64,000 bases of DNA from DATKMP01 sp963790045 (lineage in GTDB: Bacteria > Bacteroidota > Ignavibacteria > UBA10030), in NCBI GenBank assembly GCA_963790045.1, contig CAWBMS010000007.1, positions 372,001 through 436,000 of the forward strand, given 5' to 3'. How positions within the stretch are numbered: the first letter of the stretch is position 1; each line of letters begins with the position of its first letter. Made by a program: the position numbers and the translations under genes. The notes beneath the pieces are model-generated. The model saw nothing but the letters and a program-made list of their open reading frames with translations. It was not told the origin of the DNA and did not search any database. Positions 46,529-55,057 of the stretch are shown here, in pieces.

Positions 46529-46665
46529 GTAGTGTCTCACTTTGAAGTTCTCATAGTGTCAGTCTGAGTTTATCGAAGACTGACGACGGAACATCAGTCA
46601 CATTTCGATAAACTCAATGTGACTGATCGCTTTTTGAAATGGATTTTATCAAAATGAGACACTAC
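46529..46665. mobile_element. 137-bp MITE, copy 1
   Basis: Terminal inverted repeats GTAGTGTCTCA-C-TTTGA / TCAAAATGAGACACTAC, two internal hairpins (GTCAGTCT/AGACTGAC and CAGTCACATT/AATGTGACTG) whose loops GAGTTTATCGA and TCGATAAACTC are mutually complementary. Flanked, one base outside the ends, by GTTTGGCG and ACTTGGCG (6 of 8 identical), a decayed target duplication. It is 62 bases upstream of tRNA-Val. No coding capacity. Confidence 0.8.
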
Positions 46666-46727
46666 CACTTGGCGCTGCTGTTTGCACAAGGGGAAAAGAA
46701 TTCTTAAATTGAAAAAGAAATGGAACC

Positions 46728-46802
46728 GGACGCTTAGCTCAGCTGGTTCAGAGCGCCGCCCTTACAAGGCGGAGGTCGTAGGTTCGATCCCTACAGCGTC
46801 CA
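46728..46802 (+). tRNA. tRNA-Val (anticodon TAC)
   Basis: 75 nt cloverleaf: acceptor GGACGCT/AGCGTCC, D-arm GCTC-AGCTGGTTCA-GAGC, anticodon stem CCGCC/GGCGG with loop CTTACAA (anticodon TAC, reading GUA), T-arm GTAGG-TTCGATC-CCTAC, discriminator A. CCA is not encoded. Convergent with the asparaginase gene. Confidence 0.97.
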
Positions 46803-46814
46803 CAGGAATTCTTC

Positions 46815-47303
46815 TTACCGTAGTTCTTCAAACTCTCCTGCTTTTTTATTCTTCTTCACATTGTCCCACGTAAAATAGCGGCCGTTCATTGCGACGTACA
46901 CACCAACGGGTAATGTTTCAGCATACGCGAGCGCGCTGCCGAGATTGAACAATCCATCGGAGCTGCCGAATTTGTACGGCACCATGGCGCCCGTCAACAC
47001 AATCGTTTTGTTGATAACCGCTTTTCCCAAAACTTGCGCCGTTACTTCCATCGTATCAGTACCATGCGTAATCACGATGCGCGCTTCTTTTGCTTTCTTG
47101 CATTGGTCAATGATCAATTGTCTGTCTGCGTCCGTCATTTCCAGACTGTCCACCAGCATGAGGGTACGAATTTCGACCGGTACTTTGCAGCGCCCGAGTT
47201 TCAACATTTCAGGAAGATGGGTGTCTTTGAAAAATAATCGCCCGTCGAGTTCGTTGTATTCTTTATCGAACGTTCCGCCTGTCACAAATATTTTTACCGC
47301 CAT
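46815..47303 (-). CDS. Single-domain asparaginase-like protein
   Basis: 162 residues; AAGGAG precedes ATG 47303. It corresponds to the N-terminal domain of L-asparaginases: VTGGTFDK (nucleophile Thr), ITHGTDTM (second Thr and Asp), VLTGAMVP, SDGLFNLGSALA. The C-terminal domain, which completes the active site in the tetramer, is absent, and the ORF ends normally, so it belongs to the short asparaginase-domain class. Activity is uncertain. Ten bases from the downstream-facing aminotransferase gene, same strand, likely one unit. Confidence 0.85.
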   Translation of the reverse strand: MAVKIFVTGGTFDKEYNELDGRLFFKDTHLPEMLKLGRCKVPVEIRTLMLVDSLEMTDADRQLIIDQCKKAKEARIVITHGTDTMEVTAQVLGKAVINKTIVLTGAMVPYKFGSSDGLFNLGSALAYAETLPVGVYVAMNGRYFTWDNVKKNKKAGEFEELR

Positions 47304-47312
47304 ACAATCTCC

Positions 47313-48482
47313 TTAGCAAAGAAGTTCTTTTACGATTGCTGCCGCAGATTTCATTTCATCCGGAGTGTTATAAAAGTGCGGAGAAAATCGCAGCGTTCCA
47401 TTCCTTACAGAACACATCACCTTGTGCTGCTCTAACGAATCCGACAATGACATGGGAAAATCGCCGTCAAGCTTGCGGACAGAAACAATGCCCGCACGTT
47501 CAGTATCTGCTTCCGGTGAAATTAGTTGCAGTCCGTTGATTGTTTGCAATTGCTCCATTAAGATTTTCGTGATGGCAAGAATGTGCGATTCGATTGCGTC
47601 GGTTCCGAATTCGAGCAACGTTTCTAATGCCGGCCGCAAGCCGATGATGCCGGGAATATTCAGCGAGCCGCCTTCGTATCGTCGCGCGGAGGGAGCCAGC
47701 GGTTGATCATACTGAAAGAATTGCCACGGATCATTTACCGAAAGCCATCCAAGATGCTGCTGGTCGATTGCATTTTGCATTGCCTCCGTGAGATACAAAA
47801 AACCTATGCCGTGCGGCGCCATCAGCCATTTTTGTCCGCCGGTTGCAAGTGCATCGATACACATTTTTTGTACATCGATTTGTATTGCACCAAGCGCCTG
47901 AATGCCATCCACCACAAACCAAATATTTCGGCTGCGGCACAACTTGCCGATAGCTTCAAGATCGGCACGATAGCCGCTTAGAAATTGCACCGCACTGATC
48001 GCAACGACTCGCGTGTTTGGTGTAAGCGCTTGTTCGATCATCGACGGCGTTATTTTTCCGGCGATGCTTTGAAGAATATCCAATTCTACACCGTATTTTT
48101 TTAAACGATGGTAAGGATACACATTTGCGGGAAACTCAATATCGTTCAATACAACGCGGTCGCCGGATTTCCACGGCAAACCGCTGGCAATAATATTAAT
48201 TCCTTCCGATGTATTCGGGATAAACGCAATGCGGTCGGATGATTCTGCATGGATTAATGTTTGAATCGCGTTTTTGGATGCCACCATGGCTCGCACATCA
48301 GAACGGTACGTTTCCACAACGCCGGAAGAGCGTTCTTGAATATACGACGCCAGCGCTTCAACAACACGAGTTGAAAACGGCCCGGTGGATGCATGATTGA
48401 GATAGATCGAACCCTTTGCAGTGTGAGGATATAGATTTCGTGCCGCGATAAGTTTTTGCGGCGATAGTAATTGAGAAGCCAT
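47313..48482 (-). CDS. Class V PLP-dependent aminotransferase
   Basis: 389 residues; AAAAGGA precedes ATG 48482. Fold-type I, related to cysteine desulfurases and isopenicillin N epimerase: YLNHASTGPFS, FIPNTSEGINIIASGL, AVQFLSGYRADLEAIGKLC, VVDGIQALGAIQIDV, and the PLP Lys in TGGQKWLMAPHGIGFLY; RRYEGGSLNIPGIIGL near the C-terminus. No conserved Cys loop of desulfurases is apparent. Substrate unknown; neighbour of the asparaginase-like gene. Confidence 0.85.
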   Translation of the reverse strand: MASQLLSPQKLIAARNLYPHTAKGSIYLNHASTGPFSTRVVEALASYIQERSSGVVETYRSDVRAMVASKNAIQTLIHAESSDRIAFIPNTSEGINIIASGLPWKSGDRVVLNDIEFPANVYPYHRLKKYGVELDILQSIAGKITPSMIEQALTPNTRVVAISAVQFLSGYRADLEAIGKLCRSRNIWFVVDGIQALGAIQIDVQKMCIDALATGGQKWLMAPHGIGFLYLTEAMQNAIDQQHLGWLSVNDPWQFFQYDQPLAPSARRYEGGSLNIPGIIGLRPALETLLEFGTDAIESHILAITKILMEQLQTINGLQLISPEADTERAGIVSVRKLDGDFPMSLSDSLEQHKVMCSVRNGTLRFSPHFYNTPDEMKSAAAIVKELLC

Positions 48483-48763
48483 ACGAATCCTTTTAATTGG
48501 TGACTAATATACGGACATTCGCAAGGGAAGGCAAGGTTGAAGACAGAATCAAAATAGAACTTATTCTTTTTGGGTCTTGTCTATAAGAATTGAATGTTAA
48601 CGATAAAAGATTTTAGTAAAGGAAGATCGTTGTCACGATTATTGAAACAGGATTCAGAGTCTTTCAAGTAGCAGTAAAACTGATGTCGAGCAATGTGGTT
48701 CTACTTTTTCATGTTCCGTTTGACGCACCGCCAAAAGGAATCTATCCCATTGCTGATTATTCA

Positions 48764-48900
48764 GTAGTGTCTCACTTTGAAGTTCTCATAGTGTCAGTCT
48801 GAGTTTATCGAAGACTGACGAGGGAACATCAGTCGCATTTCGATAAACTCAATGTGACTGATCGCTTTTTGAAATGGATTTTATCAAAATGAGACGCTAC
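48764..48900. mobile_element. 137-bp MITE, copy 2
   Basis: Same orientation as copy 1 and 134 of 137 positions identical (three substitutions). Flanked, one base outside each end, by a perfect 8-bp duplication GATTATTC. The rest of 48483-48984 has no gene. Confidence 0.85.
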
Positions 48901-48984
48901 CGATTATTCCTCTTCGTTTTATATCAAAGCAATTCTTCGTACATTTTCTAAAATAGTCTTACAAAAAAATACACAAGAGACACT

Positions 48985-50214
48985 GTGAAAACATTTTATT
49001 GCCAGCCGTATAAACTCTACAATATCATCAAGAAGTACGAGTGGGGGACGAAAAACGAACACGCATTCATTCCCCGTCTGATCGGTATGCAGGCGGAACC
49101 GGATGTGCCGTATGCGGAACTTTGGATCGGTGCGCATCCGAATGCGTTGTCAGAAATTGAGATCGATGGAACAAGAATGGCATTCAATCATGTGATCGAA
49201 GAATTTCCGGAGGAGTGTCTCGGAACGTATGTGTGCGAAAAGTTTTCACGGAAATTTCCATTTCTTCTCAAAGTGCTTTCTGCTGCTCACGCATTATCCA
49301 TTCAGACTCATCCGAACAAAATACAAGCACAGCAATTGCATGCCAAGGACCCGAAAAATTATCCAGATGACAACCACAAGCCGGAAGTAGCGATTGCACT
49401 TGATTCACTCTTAGCGCTTGTCGGATTCAAGCCGACAAAAGATATTAAAAACAATTTAGCAACGTTGCCGGAGCTTGCCGGTTTTATCGGACATGACTTG
49501 ATCGATCAACTTTTGAAGAATCAAAATCTGTCGGCAGAAGAAACGCTTATTCAAAAAATATATGAAACGGTGATGCAGCATGCAGAAGATCAAGAATGGT
49601 TAACGGCGTGTATCGACGGAATACAGAATCGTCTCACGAACCAAGTATCCCGTTCGCCGGAAGAAGAACAATTCTTAGAACAGTATAGATTGTTCGGCGT
49701 GGATGTGGGACTGCTCTCGTTTTTCTTTTTCAATTTAATCCGCCTCAAAGCAGGCGAAGCGATTTTTACGGATGCAGGAGTTCCGCATGCCTACATCGCG
49801 GGAAACATTTGCGAATGCATGGCAAACTCCGACAACGTCGTACGTGCCGGATTGACGAATAAATTTAAAGATGTAAAAACGTTACTCGATATTGTCCGGT
49901 ACGATTTTGCTAAATGTTCTATCATGCCATCCGAAACAAATGCCAATGAAACGATTTACAAAACAACGGCGCAAGAATTTGAAGTACGCAAATATAAGGA
50001 AAAGACAGGGCTTTACCGACAATGTTCATCCGGCAACAGGCCGAGCATTACTTTAATAACAAAAGGTTTGCTGGAAGTGCTTTGGGAACGTGACGGCAAA
50101 AAACAAACTGCAATTTATAGATCAGGAGAATCGTTTTTTGTGCCGGCAATTCTTTTGTGCTATGAGCTTGTTTCCAAGCAGGAAATTGAATATTTTACCG
50201 TTGTCATACCGTAA
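48985..50214 (+). CDS. manA: Mannose-6-phosphate isomerase, class I
   Basis: 409 residues from GTG 48985 (weak AGAG upstream). Zinc ligands of type I PMI: QTHPNK, DDNHKPEVAIAL, and the later H in VPHAYIAG; NVVRAGLTNKFKDVKTLLDI is also typical. Interconverts fructose-6-P and mannose-6-P, feeding GDP-mannose, the substrate of the epimerase-like enzyme downstream. Stands immediately after MITE copy 2. Confidence 0.95.
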   Translation: MKTFYCQPYKLYNIIKKYEWGTKNEHAFIPRLIGMQAEPDVPYAELWIGAHPNALSEIEIDGTRMAFNHVIEEFPEECLGTYVCEKFSRKFPFLLKVLSAAHALSIQTHPNKIQAQQLHAKDPKNYPDDNHKPEVAIALDSLLALVGFKPTKDIKNNLATLPELAGFIGHDLIDQLLKNQNLSAEETLIQKIYETVMQHAEDQEWLTACIDGIQNRLTNQVSRSPEEEQFLEQYRLFGVDVGLLSFFFFNLIRLKAGEAIFTDAGVPHAYIAGNICECMANSDNVVRAGLTNKFKDVKTLLDIVRYDFAKCSIMPSETNANETIYKTTAQEFEVRKYKEKTGLYRQCSSGNRPSITLITKGLLEVLWERDGKKQTAIYRSGESFFVPAILLCYELVSKQEIEYFTVVIP

Positions 50215-50559
50215 CGATAGGACAATAGTAGATATAATCAGAGTTTCATACTCTTTTGTTTTTTGAAAGATGGTGATATTGATCGGCTTTATTACGCGGT
50301 TGCGTCTTTAAAAATTTCGCCATTAAGAGAGAGTCGAAAATTACGAACAACCTATTCTGTTTGTGCGCTCAGCGTTAGATTGATACTGAACGGTTGTGCA
50401 CAAAATAATTTATAAAGGATCCCGTTATTCCTCAGTGAGAAATTCCTAAAGGAAACGAAGAGAAGACTATAAAAGCGTCTTTAACCGGATTAAAACCTGA
50501 AGTCGAAATTTTATTGCAATGAATCAAGTAACAAATCAATAACAACGGATTGAATTAAC
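50215..50559. other. Intergenic region without recognised features
   Basis: 345 bases, AT-rich, no gene. Presumably carries the promoter of the carbohydrate locus; no motif is clear. Confidence 0.4.
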
Positions 50560-52089
50560 ATGAAAAAAATATTTTTTGCTTTATTGCTTGCTCTTTCTTT
50601 TTCGGTCTTTGCTCAAACAGCAAAAATCAAAATCGATGTTACAAGAACAGTCGGAGAAATTGATCCTAAAATTTACGGTGTATTTATGGAACCAATCCAT
50701 TTTACGGGAAGAAGAATGGGTTTGCCTGATACAGTAGACTTCAATACCCTTTATGGAAATTTATACGATCCATCTTCACCGCTTGCAGACGAAAATGGAT
50801 TCAGGAAAGATTATATTGAAGCGATGAAAGAATTAAAAATAACCAATATGCGCTGGCCGGGAGGAAATTTTGTTATGGGATATAACTGGCAAGATGGTAT
50901 TGGACCAAAGGAGCAACGTCCTGCTCGAATAAACCTTGCGTGGGGTGGAATCGATAAAAATCAAGTAGGCACGGATGAATGGTTGGCGTTAAACAAATCC
51001 ATCGGTAGTGAAAATGTTGTCTGCGTCAATCTCGGCCTCAGTACCATTCAAGATGCTTGTTACTGGGTTGAATACTGCAACTACAAGAAAGGAACTTATT
51101 ATTCCGATTTGCGTGCTAAGTATGGTCACGAAAAAGCGTACGATGTAAAACTGTGGGATCTCGGCAACGAAGTGGACGGCACACCGTGGGAACTTGGCCA
51201 TAAAACCGCCGAAGAGTACGTGAATTTAGGAAGAGAAACTGCAAAAGCAATGAAATCGGTAGACCATTCGATAAAACTCATAGCTTCAGGTTCATCGTAC
51301 ATTGAACCCACCGGTCAGTGGGTTGAATGGAACCGCAAAATACTTACAGGTCTTGGCGATATGATAGATTATCTTTCCATTCACCGTTACTGGGAAAATT
51401 CGCATGATTATTATACGTATATGGGCCAGAGCGCGATGGATTTTGAAGAAAAAATAAAAGTTACGGCAGATGAAATTGAAGCTGTCAGAACAATGAAAGA
51501 TTTTAAGAACCCGATTTATATTTCCGTCGATGAATGGGGATCGTTCGGAAGGGATTTCTTGTCTGTGCTGCCGATAGCACAATGTTTCAATTCATTTATA
51601 CGCCATGCCGATATTGTTAAAATGACAAACTTTACTATGCTTACTTCGTTGCTGTCGAGTGACAAAGACAAAGGAAGCTTTAAGTCACCGTTGTTCTATA
51701 CGTTCAAATTATTTTCAAACAACTGCCGCGGCAATTCCATCGACACATACGTTGAATGCGATACATTTAGTACCGACCAATATAAAGGTATTCCATTCCT
51801 TGATGTTACATCGACATATTCTAAAGAGACAAAGACAGTCTTTATTAATGTCGTGAACAGACACAAAGATAAAGCCATTACTGCTGAAATTATTCCTTCA
51901 TCCGGAACATTTACAGGAAAAGCGGAAGCCAATATATTGGCGTGCGAATCCTTGAATGAACCCTTCACGTTCGACAAACAGGATCAGTATCAACCAGAGA
52001 CAAAAGAGATAAAAGTTGAAGGGCATAAATTTTCATATTCGTTTCCGGCACATTCCTTTACACAAATAAAAGTACAAGTGAAAGATTAA
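50560..52089 (+). CDS. GH51 alpha-L-arabinofuranosidase
   Basis: 509 residues. Signal peptide MKKIFFALLLALSFSVFAQ, then the GH51 barrel: IYGVFMEPIHF, MRWPGGNFVMGYNW, acid/base Glu204 in DLGNEVDG, nucleophile Glu325 in SVDEWG, and the C-terminal beta domain (YVECDTFST to FPAHSFTQIKVQ). Secreted or periplasmic; releases arabinose from hemicellulose or arabinan. First gene of the carbohydrate locus. Confidence 0.93.
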   Translation: MKKIFFALLLALSFSVFAQTAKIKIDVTRTVGEIDPKIYGVFMEPIHFTGRRMGLPDTVDFNTLYGNLYDPSSPLADENGFRKDYIEAMKELKITNMRWPGGNFVMGYNWQDGIGPKEQRPARINLAWGGIDKNQVGTDEWLALNKSIGSENVVCVNLGLSTIQDACYWVEYCNYKKGTYYSDLRAKYGHEKAYDVKLWDLGNEVDGTPWELGHKTAEEYVNLGRETAKAMKSVDHSIKLIASGSSYIEPTGQWVEWNRKILTGLGDMIDYLSIHRYWENSHDYYTYMGQSAMDFEEKIKVTADEIEAVRTMKDFKNPIYISVDEWGSFGRDFLSVLPIAQCFNSFIRHADIVKMTNFTMLTSLLSSDKDKGSFKSPLFYTFKLFSNNCRGNSIDTYVECDTFSTDQYKGIPFLDVTSTYSKETKTVFINVVNRHKDKAITAEIIPSSGTFTGKAEANILACESLNEPFTFDKQDQYQPETKEIKVEGHKFSYSFPAHSFTQIKVQVKD

Positions 52090-52117
52090 TCGATGGAACT
52101 ATGTGTTTGATCGCTTC

Positions 52118-52149
52118 TCCCGGCCAGTCATAAAAAAGATTGGTCGGGA
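52118..52149 (+). terminator. Terminator-like hairpin after GH51
   Basis: TCCCGGCCAGTC / GATTGGTCGGGA, 12-bp stem with two G-T pairs and an 8-nt loop; the tail AAAGAAC has no T tract, so termination may be incomplete. Confidence 0.5.
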
Positions 52150-52197
52150 AAAGAACACTACATCGGTTCTAACGTTTAATATTAATATAGGGACGAT

Positions 52198-52353
52198 ATG
52201 AAAAGAAAATCATCGATCGTGTTATCACTTATTGTAATAAATATGGTTTCTTTCGCACAGAAGAACGATGGGTGCATCGACCCATCACCGGGAGTTGAAT
52301 TTTCAGGAATAGATTCTCAACATGGAGATACAAGAGTAATTCTTGAACTATAA
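52198..52353 (+). CDS. Short exported ORF, possible truncated gene
   Basis: 51 residues: MKRKSSIVLSLIVINMVSFA is a signal peptide, followed by about 30 residues and a stop. The start of a secreted enzyme, in the manner of its neighbours, seems cut short. No homology that I can name. GGGACG upstream is only a weak ribosome site. Confidence 0.35.
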   Translation: MKRKSSIVLSLIVINMVSFAQKNDGCIDPSPGVEFSGIDSQHGDTRVILEL

Positions 52354-52453
52354 ATACATAATTAATTTTTTAGCGGAATTCAAAGTGTGAACTGATTTTG
52401 CCAGAATTTAGCTAATGGATATCGTCAAATAACATTATAGGAGAAATGATAAA

Positions 52454-53458
52454 ATGAAAAAAATCGTAGTAGCAGGTGCCGGTGGATTTATCGGTGGACA
52501 TTTAACAAAGAAATTAAAAGGAATGGGTTATCAGGTTCGTGCGGTTGATAGAAAACCTCTCACACGATGGTATCAAATTACTCCCGGTGTAGAGAATTTA
52601 ATTCTGGATTTGAAGAGAAGAGAAAATTGTTATCAAGCGCTCAATGGTTATGAAGAAGTCTTCAACCTTGCAGCCGATATGGGCGGGATGGGATTTATTG
52701 AAACGCACAAGGCTGATTGCATGCTCAGTGTGCTTATCAATACCCATTTATTGATGGCTGCGCGTGATCTTGGAATACAAAGATATTTTTACGCCTCGTC
52801 GGCATGTGTTTACAACGGAGAAAAGCAAACCGATGTAAATAATCCGGGATTGAAAGAGTCCGATGCATATCCTGCATTATCGGAAGACGGTTACGGATGG
52901 GAAAAACTTTTCAGCGAGAGAATGTGCCGTCACTTTAGAGAAGATTTTGGCTTAACAACACGCGTAGCACGGTTTCACAATGTCTATGGACCGTTCGGTA
53001 CTTATGATGGCGGACGCGAAAAAGCTCCGGCTGCTATTTGCAGAAAAGTTATTGAAGCGGAAATGTACGGGAAGAAAGATATTGTTATTTGGGGCGACGG
53101 CCTTCAAACAAGAAGCTTTATGTACATCGATGATTGCATAAAAGGAATTCTCGATATAATGTACAGCAACATAGAAGAACCGCTGAATCTCGGTAGTGCT
53201 GAGATGGTCTCAATTAATCAACTTGTTGATTATGTAGAAGAAATTGCGAAGCACAAACTTGTAAGGAAGTATGATCCAACTGCGCCCAAAGGTGTTCGCG
53301 GAAGAAACAGTGAAAACACATTGATCCGAAAATATCTTGGCTGGGAGCCATCTATTCCGTTGAAAGACGGATTGAAGAAAACCTATGATTGGATCAAAGA
53401 GCAGATGCTCGAGAATAAAGGAAAAGATTCTAAAAAAGTTGTCTTCAATGAATTTTAA
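52454..53458 (+). CDS. NAD-dependent epimerase, GDP-mannose 3,5-epimerase-like
   Basis: 334 residues; GGAG precedes ATG 52454. Extended SDR: GAGGFIGGHL (8-17), catalytic Tyr/Lys in EDGYGWEKLFSER, and AADMGGMGFIETHKADCM and SSACVYNGEKQ, which are characteristic of GDP-mannose 3,5-epimerase rather than UDP-glucose epimerases. This enzyme makes GDP-L-galactose (and L-gulose) from GDP-mannose in plants; in bacteria the product use is less clear. Followed by the kinase-nucleotidyltransferase. Confidence 0.85.
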   Translation: MKKIVVAGAGGFIGGHLTKKLKGMGYQVRAVDRKPLTRWYQITPGVENLILDLKRRENCYQALNGYEEVFNLAADMGGMGFIETHKADCMLSVLINTHLLMAARDLGIQRYFYASSACVYNGEKQTDVNNPGLKESDAYPALSEDGYGWEKLFSERMCRHFREDFGLTTRVARFHNVYGPFGTYDGGREKAPAAICRKVIEAEMYGKKDIVIWGDGLQTRSFMYIDDCIKGILDIMYSNIEEPLNLGSAEMVSINQLVDYVEEIAKHKLVRKYDPTAPKGVRGRNSENTLIRKYLGWEPSIPLKDGLKKTYDWIKEQMLENKGKDSKKVVFNEF

Positions 53459-53476
53459 CGAACAACACCACTCTCA

Positions 53477-54615
53477 ATGAAAGAAAAAAAGGTTCTTGTT
53501 AGCGGTTGTTACGATTTACTTCATGGCGGTCATGTGGCGTTTTTCAAAACCGCGGCGCAATATGGAAAACTTTACGTCGCGGTTGGCGCCGATTCGAATC
53601 TACTTCTGTTGAAAGGAAAAGCGCCGTACTTTTTCTCAAGAAGAAAGAGTTTACATGGTAAATGCGATTCGTTTTGTTGAAGAAGCTTTTATTGCCAGTG
53701 GATCCGGTATGCTGGATTTTGAACCCGACATGGCAAGGATTCAACCGGATATTTTCATCGTTAATTCCGATGGACACACCCCTGGAAAAGAAGCATTGTG
53801 TAAAAAGTTTGGAGTGGAATACAAAGTTCTCGAAAGAATTCCGGAAAAGGGATTGCCTGCGCGTGCAAGTTCATCCACAAAAAAAGAATTACAATTTCCG
53901 TATAGGATTTGTATTGCGGGCGGTTGGATGGATCAACCGTGGGTTTCGGAAGTTCATCCGGGAAGTGTTGTGGTTGCACAGTTGTGGCCTACGATAGACT
54001 TCAACGACCGTTCCGGTATGGCAACAAGCTCAAGAAGGGTTGCAATCAGATATCTGGGGGAATCAATATCCAAACGGGAATGCGATAAAGAATGCAAAAA
54101 TTTTATTTGGTGCAGAAAATCCTCCGGGTTCAAAATATATTTCAGGATCGCAAGATCATATCGGCTTGTTAAATCCTGGAATTAGCCGTCTGTATTATAA
54201 CGGAGATTATTGGCCGGAGCAAATCGATTCTACCATTGATAAAGAAACATGCGAATGGCTCTCAACGGTTCTGCATTTAATTCCGCTTGAACCAAGGCCG
54301 GACGGTTATAACCCGCTAAAAGAAAAAAATCTAACCACGGATATCGTTAAAGAACTTGGCGATGCCGGCGAACAATGTTGGCAAAGTATAATTAGAAAAG
54401 ATACTATGGGGTTGGGTAAATCAATGACAAAATCTTTTCTCGCTTGGAAAAATATGCTGCCGCACACTGTTCCGAAATATGTTATGAACGAGATGGAAGA
54501 AAAATATTTTCCGAAGTACGCCGGTGCAATTACTTCCGGCTGCGGCGGCGGTTATGTGGTTGTCGCTTCGGATCATGGAATCGAAGGTGAAATCAAAATC
54601 AAAGTGAGGTTTTGA
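53477..54615 (+). CDS. Nucleotidyltransferase fused to GHMP-type kinase, frameshifted twice
   Basis: The N-terminal part (about 1-130) is an HxGH nucleotidyltransferase (SGCYDLLHGGHVAFF, cytidylyltransferase-like); the C-terminal part looks like a small GHMP sugar kinase (RICIAGGWMDQPWVS, SGMATSS for the nucleotide loop, GSQDHIG, SGCGGGYVVVASD). The frame is broken in the T5 run at 53630-53634 and in the G5 run at 54056-54060; removing one base from each gives 378 residues with APYFSQEERVYMVNAIRF and YLGNQYPNGNAIKN. Probably activates a sugar 1-phosphate after phosphorylation; the sugar is not known. Confidence 0.8.
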
Positions 54616-55017
54616 TTGATCAAAAGATTCAAACGCTTTTGTAAAACGCTTCAACTTGAAAACGATCAGTTCTTGATCGAAGAATATAAAAAACTTCATG
54701 CCAGGGGAAAGGCATGGCCGGAAATTACTCAAGGCATGAAAGAAGTTGGAATCATTGACATGGAGATTTATCTTTCCGGCACAACCCTTTTCATGATTAT
54801 GGATACGGAAGAAAATTTCGATCATGAAAAGGCAATGACAAAACTTGCAGCAATGCCGCGTCAATCGGAATGGGAATCGGTTGTTTCCAAATTTCAAAAA
54901 ACATCGGCGTTATCTTCGGCAAAGGAAAAATGGAAACTCCTTGAAAGAATCTTCAAACTCGATCAAGAGACGGAATACAATGTTGAAGAAGGATATGTTG
55001 AACTAATAAAAAAATAA
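54616..55017 (+). CDS. L-rhamnose/L-fucose mutarotase-type protein
   Basis: 133 residues from TTG 54616, right after the previous stop, with GTGAGG upstream. RhaM/FucU-like DUF718 family: KRFCKTLQLENDQFLIEEYKKLHA, HARGKAWPEI, GIIDMEIYLSGTTLFMIMDT, MPRQSEWESVVSKFQ. It interconverts anomers of a 6-deoxy sugar, here likely the substrate of the kinase. Translationally coupled to the kinase gene. Confidence 0.88.
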   Translation: MIKRFKRFCKTLQLENDQFLIEEYKKLHARGKAWPEITQGMKEVGIIDMEIYLSGTTLFMIMDTEENFDHEKAMTKLAAMPRQSEWESVVSKFQKTSALSSAKEKWKLLERIFKLDQETEYNVEEGYVELIKK

Positions 55018-55057
55018 TTTCAAGATAACATTTAACAATTAAAAACGAGAATTACTT

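Noticed and set aside
46803..46805. Genomically encoded CCA of tRNA-Val
   Set aside because: The bases after the discriminator are CAG, so CCA must be added after transcription.
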